Positions 57,265 through 64,000 of a DNA stretch of 64,000 nt are shown here, piece by piece (position 1 is the first letter of the stretch; every line of letters begins with the position of its first letter). Below the pieces are notes generated by a model. That model made no database searches and was not told the origin of the DNA. It saw nothing but the letters and a program-made list of their open reading frames with translations. The DNA lies in contig NC_088303.1 of NCBI RefSeq assembly GCF_032854445.1, forward strand, positions 31,131,501 to 31,195,500, given 5' to 3'. This stretch comes from Liolophura sinensis. Its lineage: Eukaryota > Mollusca > Polyplacophora > Chitonida > Chitonidae. The position numbers and the translations under genes were made by a program.

Positions 57265-57572
57265 TACTAGGTTAACAATTTAACAGTCATATGACGATAA
57301 GAAGTCATTCCGTGTGCGTATATATATACTGTCTGTATATTGCATATATATATATGCTGTGGCCCCCGGGAGAATCATGATAAAGACATAAGATATGACA
57401 CCCTGTCCAGTCACATTATACAAAAGGGCCAACCTGACCTGTTTCATTGCTCTAAACTCTCAGTGCTGAGAGCCAAGCGAGGTAGCAATGAGTACCATTT
57501 ACAAAGTCTTTAGAGGGACTCGACCTGGGTTTGACCCCGGGTCTCCCAACTCCGAGGCGTTGTAACTGCTGT
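57265..57572 (-). mobile_element. SINE-B copy, near full length
   Basis: Plus strand: GTTAACAATTTAACAGTCAT, GACACCCTGTCCAGTCACAT, CTCTCAGTGCTGAGAGCCAA and GACTCGACCTGGGTTTGACC, then CCGGGTCTCCCAACTCCGAG. The last part is the reversed box B side of the tRNA-like head (GGTCAAACCCAGG). It is opposite in orientation to the copy at 56712, so the pair could fold back. Confidence 0.8.
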
Positions 57573-57656
57573 GGTTAGTAATTAATCATTGTAGCCAAAT
57601 TGGGAACTTGTAAACACTGATGTATGCATGTCACCAACACCAACCCCAAACTATAT

Positions 57657-57764
57657 AGGTTTCACTTTGCACAGTTACAATTCTGGTTTGGCCTGGGAGG
57701 CTATACATGTAGGTTTCACTTTGCATAGTTACTATTCTGGTTTGGCCTGGGAGGCTATACATGT
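57657..57764. repeat. 54-bp tandem duplication
   Basis: AGGTTTCACTTTGCAYAGTT through CTGGTTTGGCCTGGGAGGCT and ATACATGT occurs at 57657 and again at 57711, with two differences. Confidence 0.92.
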
Positions 57765-59204
57765 ATGGTACCAGTGCCGAAAATGAGTTCCACGGAAAAG
57801 TCAGGAGCTGTCTAACCAAAGCGCGGAAATGTTGAACATTTTCTGTCACTCTAAGTGCATGCCCTTCCAGCACTAACTCACTGGCTGCAGAGTGGTCATA
57901 GCCTCTAAAGTTATCACCCCACAGGCTATAAACGCTGACCAGGCCTGCCCTACTTCTCGGGATCGGATAGTGAAGTTGTGGATCGTGGTTAGGTACAGAG
58001 GATTATGACAAGCGTGTGTGGCTGACTGGACAATGTCAGGGGTACGACGATAGGACAGGGGATGGTTTTAGACAGGCACGGGTGACCCCTGTCCATACCT
58101 GACATTCGGGAGAACCGCAAGTCATGGGACGGGTTGGGCACTGGATATAGGTACAGTGTTGAACGTGGTATTCCCTCACCCCACTCTCCCAACTTGCTAG
58201 CTACGCACCCTCGCCGTCCTCGCCATTTGTTCTGCGGTATTGCTAGACCTTGTACCTGTCTCACTGTCTAGTGCTTTTACGTGGAATGGAACAGCAAATT
58301 AAGTGACTTCGATTTCCACTCTCTGTTTGAGAGACCACGGTGTTATACTAACTTTACCCAAGAACTGAGAATTGAACTGAAATTTTCAAGGTAGGTTTGA
58401 GAAAACTTTTCACATAAAAGGTGTACATATGCCCCTATGATGTTTAGGTTTTTTTTTTACTGTGAAGATCGAGCAAGTTCTTGAAGTTCAGTCTTTTAAC
58501 TTTGGCCATTCAACATTTTGCAATTGTATCACTTTCTGTTTCATTCTAGATAAGATCCATTGGGTGAGTCACAGCTTGCGAAAAAAAAAAAACGGATGCT
58601 TGTAATTCGAGGCCAGTTGTCCACATTTACCCAAGGTTTAGTGGTAAAAGTCACGTAAACCTACACTCCTTAAACCTGTCATACGGCGCTTGAGCATTAG
58701 CTGTAGATTTTGCCAATGTGTGCATTGTTGTGAATGTTTTTCTCATGTGAAACTTTGCCCTTGCTGTTTCCCTTTGATGTTTTTAAATATATGATGCTGT
58801 CCGAAATGAACATTTTTGTTAGCACCGTATGCATTGTACATTTCGATGAACTTTGATCGCCGTAAGTACCATAAGGTTTAAAAATCATACTGAATGATAA
58901 GCTACATGAAATTGAACTCTGAAAGGAAGACATAGTTTTAAGGAGAATGAAGATGTTTATGCCATTCTTGAGGAATATTTTATGTGTTTTGATATTCCCT
59001 GTCTTTTTCTATAGGCCTATATTTCAAACTGCCATCCAATTACTGAAAAAAAAAAACACGCCCCGACGAATAGCGTGAAAGTATACTCGTCTCAGTAGCA
59101 CGAGTCAACGTTATACTGTACCTTAATTAATTGAGAAACTTTACCAAGCTGTAAACTTGTTAGAACTTGTTTGGGGTGATACTTACCGCGAGAGACAAGT
59201 CAGG
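57765..59204. other. No recognisable gene
   Basis: Short ORFs on both strands, none recognised. The minus ORF at 57989-58264 lies in a somewhat GC-rich stretch but has no splice context. I see no repeats I can name. Confidence 0.45.
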
Positions 59205-59362
59205 GGATAATGGTCAGAGCCTCCGCCTTGAAGTCGGGAGACCCGGGATCAAACCCAGTTAGGGTCATGTCAAAAACTGTGACTCGCCCTGCCACAGGAA
59301 CATACATGTATGACTGAACAGTTGTTAAGTACGACGTTAAACCCAAGCATACATAGATATAG
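59205..59362 (+). mobile_element. SINE-B copy with internal deletion
   Basis: Shows both diagnostic ends together. The tRNA-like head is AATGGTCAGAGCCTCCGCCT and GACCCGGGATCAAACCCAGT, and the tail is AGTTGTTAAGTACGACGTTA then AACCCAAGCATACATA. The head-to-tail distance is only about 150 bp, so most of the body is missing. It serves to define the family. Confidence 0.85.
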
Positions 59363-59576
59363 ACATACATAAGATCCAGGGACCTGCAAGGTTCAACTCT
59401 AGCTCAGCGTGCCTCTGAGCCAAGAGTTAAGGGTGTGTCACTTGGAATAGGAACGGAGAATACGAGTAAGGTCTGAGATGTTGATATTAAAGGACATGTA
59501 CGATTTATTAAAAATCCCATACTACACTCAACATGTATACATAACTCGTACCTACTGTCTGCTTTGACACATACAG

Positions 59577-59832
59577 GGGCCTCCGTGGCTCAGTTGGTTA
59601 GCGCGCTAGAGCAGCGTAATGACCAAGAAGCAGTCGCTGTGAGTTCAAGCCCAGCTTATGCTGGCCTCCTCTCCTCTCCTCTGGGAAGGTCATGCAGCAA
59701 CCTGCGGATGGTCGGTGGTTTCCCTCGGGCTCTGCCCGGTTTCCTCCCACCATAATGATGGCCGCCGTCGTACAAGTGAGATATTCTTAAGTACGGCGTA
59801 GAACACCAATCAAATAAATAAATAAATAAATA
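59577..59832 (+). mobile_element. Full-length SINE-A copy
   Basis: GGGGCCTCCGTGGCTCAGTT, GTTAGCGCGCTAGAGCAGCG, GTGAGTTCAAGCCCAGCTTA, GGGCTCTGCCCGGTTTCCTC, AAGTACGGCGTAGAACACCA and (AAATA)n. A small gap removes CCTCTCACCAATG in the head. Confidence 0.94.
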
Positions 59833-60324
59833 GACACATACATTAGCGGGTACAGAATTCTAATGCTATCACAGTGTAAACTCACGTGAATAATCTTTAC
59901 AACTAGATTAAACTCCTCACCATGTATGCTGATCTTTTTGACAAACATGGTGGAGTGTCCAAATAAAAACAAGAAGCTGGTGTATCAGTCGACGGGCCTT
60001 ACCTTGACTGACAGATAATGAAGAGCTTCGTATACCGGGTTTATGAATTTAGGGAATCCTATCTCTAAAGAAGTCAAGTGTGCTTGACAACAAGCCAGAA
60101 ATTCCATGCTGACACGACATGTACAATGCTAGATACAAATCTTTAAAAACAGGGTTCAAGAAAGCATGAAACAAAGCTAGATAAAATTCGGTTTAAATTC
60201 TATACAAGTAATAGAATTTGTTTTATTTAGGAAGAAGGGTAGAAACAGACCTAACCAGCAACAAACATTTTTTATGACTCTTGGTTACTGTAAATCACCT
60301 TGTAATCAAGAATTCTCACTAGAC

Positions 60325-60500
60325 CAATTGAGGTGCCATGTCAGAGCAATCGGAAACACGGTGTCGCGTCACTCGTACCCCACGTACATATATGGTGAAA
60401 GGACAAAGCAAGGTTCGGGTGACGTCAGTGAAAACAGCTGCGTATTCGGGTTAACTCAGGCCTCATTGGTTAAAACTGATAACATGAGCGCAATTTTTCT
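60325..60500 (+). repeat. Dispersed repeat shared with 8525-8900
   Basis: GCCATGTCAGAGCAATCGGA then AACACGGTG, and later ACAGCTGCGTATTCGGGTTA and TTGGTTAAAACTGAT, parallel the left-hand copy. The left copy has about 200 bp of other repeat inserted in the middle. The family is unnamed. Confidence 0.6.
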
Positions 60501-60688
60501 TTAAATGTAAATGCCTTTTGAAATTGAATCCAGGTGTGTTTATTCTCGTCAACAGTCGGACGAAAAGTGTCACGGCGTTATTGAAGATTTACAGTGATGT
60601 TTTGATGTTTCCAGCTGCGTCACTTCATACACATTGTTTATATCAAGTCATACACTCTGTAACACAGCCCAACACAATGCCTTGTATA

Positions 60689-60845
60689 TAACTATTTATT
60701 TGATTGGTGTTTTACGCCGTACTCAAACATGTTTCACTTACACGATGGCGACCAGCATTATGGTGGGAGGAATCCTGACAGAGCTCAGGAGAAAACTACA
60801 ACCTTCCGCAAATCGCTGGAAGGCCTTCCCACGCATTACTGTAAA
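60689..60845 (-). mobile_element. SINE-A copy, 5'-truncated
   Basis: TTTGATTGGTGTTTTACGCC, GATGGCGACCAGCATTATGG, ACAGAGCTCAGGAGAAAACT and TGGAAGGCCTTCCCACGC. Confidence 0.9.
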
Positions 60846-61360
60846 GCAGGGACTGTAAAACGAATAGTATGGTTTTAAAGAACACGAAATATGGTTTGCC
60901 AAAAAAAAGAAATAATAAGAATTTGTTTTCGCATTTTTGAGGCTTTTTTTGTATTTCTTTATAATCCCTTTTTATTGCGTATTTTCCGTGAATAGGCGGA
61001 AATTACGTCACTGATAAACATCCTAAGGATGCGGGACCAGCTTAGCGCCCACAATTAAATTGAGGCTCTCACCCTAATGCTGTTTTGACAGTTATCGGCA
61101 TTCACGTCACCAAAGCTAACTGATTTCCGGCCTGACCGCTGGGCCTTAAGAAAACTATAGTGAAAGGCCATTTTACGCCCCAAGAATAAAGCTTTTGTAC
61201 ATTATAGACAACGTATTAAGCAATAAAAATCAAGCATTTCATGTATCCTTTAACATGAGTAATGCCATGGGAATGTTGTTGAAATGTCGAATGATAAATG
61301 TAATTAGGGGGAAGTTTTTGCCACACAGACCTCTATAGTGCCTATTTTTCTTTTTGTCAG

Positions 61361-63614
61361 ATGACCTCGGTCACGTGGTTTAAGCTGGTGACTGTAGCTG
61401 GGTTGCTCGTGGGGCAGATTCTTTGTAAGCGACAGTACATCGAGATGACCCACGAAATTCACGACCGAGTTGTTACCTACCCAGGCATGCCCAAGTTTAA
61501 CTTCACTAACCTGGAAAGGGGAGACAAACGCGGCTTCTGGTGAGTTCTTGTGTCCCCCAAATATGGAAGATTGATGGATTGATTTGGTTGGTGTCAACGC
61601 CATCTTCCAGAACACTCAAGCCTTTTTCACTTGTATCACAGTGATATGGTTTACGGTTGAATGAGATTTGAAATTTTGACTTAAGTAGAAGATGGGTTCG
61701 TGATTCAGGGGCCAGAGTACTTGACAACTTAAAGTTGCAGCCGAAAATGCCAGAGCTGGATTCGAACTCGTGACCTCATCGGTCAAATTTCTGATAGCAA
61801 GGCTCCGGAACAAACAAATATATGCCGCGTAATAAACGCCATGCATACGTGTGTAGGAAGGATAGAGTGAGCTGACAGTTCATCAGTAGTAACCCCACAG
61901 TACTGCAAATAGAGTAGTCCAGAATGTTTTATGCAAGGATAAACAACATCGGGTGGCCTGCGTAATAACATCGCCTGCCCGGAATGCAAGAGAACCAGTC
62001 TGGAGTCCTCCCTTGTTCAAGCTTAACGAAGAGCATTGAATTTTTTCATTGCTAATATAGTAAAAATGGGTCATCTTCAATTCAAGAATTATGTATCCCC
62101 AAACGCTCGCTTGACTCTATTCTTTATCATCTCCTGCAGCTTGCAGCTTGATATAAAAAAATCACTTTAGACACAGTTTTTTTATGTTGCTGCTGAAAGT
62201 GAAGTAGCATGTTTATTGTGACTTTGGTAACCTCTAGGCAGATGGGTAGAAAGCGTTGGTAAAAAATTTCGGGCATGTGTAACAGACAAAATTTTAATTT
62301 TTTGTAACCAGATTAGAAAATTACAAAACAGAATTAGATAGTGTCCGACAGAAAAATCTCTGTGCCGCTATCATCCAATCAGTGCCACGGCAGCCTTCAA
62401 TTCGTTGTTTAATTCGTTGTTCAATTGCGAATGTGTAAGCTTTAACCTTTGAACCGACGTAGAAGCGGATAAGTGAAGTACATGTGTTCTACGCGAAAGG
62501 GATGGATCGTTACATGTTTATATATGTGGTGTCTTCGCCAAGGCGTGCCACTGAGACAGCACTATAAATATATGGGTCTGCAGTTGAACCGACGTACTAC
62601 GGGGAGATACGGTGGTGACAGGATGACAACAGATGTTAAATTATAAGACAGCAAGCAAAAGATATTCTCAAAATTACGCTTTCGAATTCAGCCGCCTTTG
62701 AAGGAAATAAGCTGTAAGTTTGGAAGTTTTATTCTGAACTAGCATTTGCCTTAGCAATAAATCTGTGTTGGCTAGGAGCTTACTGCTCATTCCTTGCAAA
62801 ATTACGGCGTAAAACATCAATCAAATAAATAAATCATTCCTTCCAACAGAACTCTGTTTAGAATCGCCGCCACTGCAGGCGTGATTGTTTCATATAAAAG
62901 CTGTTGTTTCCTGTTCTGTTCTTCAGGGTAGAGTATAATAAATTCCAGTTGTCCGAGCATGCAGGGACCCACATTGACGCCCCCATACACTTCAATCAGC
63001 ATGGTCGGTACCTACACGAGGTTCCTCTTGACAATCTCGTAGGACCAGGTGTCATTGTAGACATCACTCATCGAGCTAAAAGAGACCGGAGAGCCGAAGT
63101 CAACGTCGAAGACATTCTCCGATGGGAAGACACTCACGGGAAAATCCCTAAAGGATCATTTGTCATCATGAAATCTGGATGGTTTCGGAAGTATCCCGAC
63201 ACGACCCAAATCTTTGGGGTCGACGTTAATCGATTTCCGTCCACGGACTTCCGTTTTCCGGGAATTTCCCCTGCGGCTGCGCAGTGGCTGATTGACCACA
63301 GAGAGATCAATGGCGTTGGAGGCGACACACCTTCCCCAGATCGTGGAGGCGGGTCTCATATGCGAACACACCTAATCATCCTTGGCGCTAACAAAGTGAT
63401 CCTTGAGAACGTTGCGAACTTGGACAAAGTTCCACCGTCTGGTGCTACAATATATGCACTGCCTATAAACTTGCACCGTGGCAGCGGTGGGCCTCTCCGG
63501 ATCTTTGCTACCCTTAATGACGGCGAGGACTTTGACTACAGTGGTTCAGGGCGCTCTCTCCCACTTACTGGAGCAACCCTCTTTTGCGTGTTGTTCGTGA
63601 AATTAATGTACTGA
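61361..63614 (+). CDS. Secreted cyclase-family metal-dependent hydrolase (KynB/isatin hydrolase-like)
   Basis: Two coding exons, 61361-61539 and 62927-63614, joined by a GT-AG intron in phase 2, give 288 aa. Family PF04199 (cyclase; bacterial kynurenine formamidase KynB and isatin hydrolase belong here) is shown by the metal-binding block EHAGTHIDAPIHF (H71, H75, D77, H81). Further support comes from GVGGDTPSPDRG (189-200) and HLIILGANKVILENVANLDK (208-227). Residues 1-22 look like a signal peptide (hydrophobic TVAGLLVGQILC), so the enzyme is probably secreted or lumenal. The C-terminus ends in a hydrophobic stretch after SGSG (LTGATLFCVLFVKLMY), possibly a GPI-anchor signal. The ATG directly follows TTTTTGTCAG, an acceptor, so a 5' UTR exon is likely upstream. 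The true substrate is unknown. Confidence 0.92.
61569..61806 (-). mobile_element. SINE-C: a third tRNA-derived family
   Basis: Minus strand starts CCGGAGCCTTGCTATCAGAA and has a box B-like GAGTTCGAATCC. It contains GACTTAAGTCAAAATTTCAA-like sequence minus one base pair block, and ends GTTGACACCAACCAAATCAA. The end is parallel to the SINE-A tail (GTAAAACACCAATCAAAT) but the body is different. It lies in the intron of the cyclase gene. Confidence 0.6.
62801..62834 (+). mobile_element. SINE-A tail only
   Basis: TTACGGCGTAAAACATCAAT with CAAATAAATAAAT and nothing of the body. It lies in the cyclase intron about 95 bp before exon 2. Confidence 0.8.
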
Positions 63615-64000
63615 TTTAGAATTTTCAGTCCACTGAACTCATGCATGGATAGCCTTGGGTAATAAGCTACCTGTATCATGCAGGCATGCCTTCCACATAG
63701 GTTTTATGATTGTTTTCTTGCGGATTCATACTGTGTAATGGATGTTTCTACCGTTTCCGGTTGCCTGCAGACCAAGCATCCGAATGTGAAAGTGATTTCT
63801 TGCATATAGCTTCAAGAAAACCGATGTAAAACGTGAAGAAAAATGTATAAATATGCAAACGTTTATGTATTATTCTGTATAGATATATATCCCGTGCAAG
63901 TGGCCCAAAATAAGCCGAGTAAAACTGAACATCAAGCGGATACACAACAAAACACTCGAATTAGAGACATGGTGTTCCATGGATCATCATGTAAATTTTG
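63615..64000 (+). other. 3' flank of the cyclase gene
   Basis: Presumed 3' UTR and beyond. I see no canonical AATAAA after the stop before the window ends, so the poly(A) signal is either a variant or outside. Confidence 0.5.

Overview
This window is animal nuclear DNA. Genes are split by GT-AG introns, there is one tRNA gene, and the intergenic and intronic space is full of tRNA-derived SINEs. The dominant SINE ends in the tail GTACGGCGTAAAACACCAAT followed by (AAATA)n, a Meta-type SINE ending I associate with molluscs and other lophotrochozoans. A mollusc or close relative is the best guess. It rests on the repeats and on orthologue divergence, not on a database search.

Three protein genes can be read exon by exon. 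ARL2BP (+, 18863-24412, seven coding exons, 188 aa) is the effector of the ARL2/ARL3 GTPases. NUP93 (-, 30897-52574, 23 coding exons, 823 aa) is the linker nucleoporin of the nuclear pore inner ring. The two genes converge tail to tail, and their human orthologues both lie at 16q13. A secreted cyclase-family hydrolase (PF04199, KynB/isatin-hydrolase type; +, 61361-63614, two coding exons, 288 aa) closes the window. A tRNA-Gly(UCC) gene lies at 18105-18176 (-). Two isolated candidate exons (9613-9677 - and 10585-10651 +) suggest further genes in the left 18 kb, but I could not join them to anything.

Layout: 1-18 kb is mostly non-coding, with a 22-bp minisatellite, SINEs, the candidate exons and the tRNA. 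18.6-27.6 kb is ARL2BP with a CRE/TATA-like promoter and a long 3' UTR. 27.6-30.9 kb is the convergent intergenic or 3' UTR region. 30.9-52.6 kb is NUP93, whose introns hold about 20 SINE copies and several minisatellites. 52.6-61.3 kb is intergenic with SINEs. 61.36-63.6 kb is the cyclase gene.

The most unusual feature is inside NUP93, where two minisatellites are built from pieces of its own exon borders. At 29866-30950, sixteen 69-bp units each repeat the last 15 codons and stop region of NUP93 together with an AG acceptor-like site in the right phase. At about 42050-43200, roughly 26 units of 44 bp repeat the last bases of exon 11 with its 5' splice site, and each unit could be read as an in-frame 27-nt microexon. 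Further arrays lie within tens of bases of other exons of NUP93 and ARL2BP. This looks like repeated expansion of exon-edge sequence into tandem arrays of potential splice sites and terminal exons.
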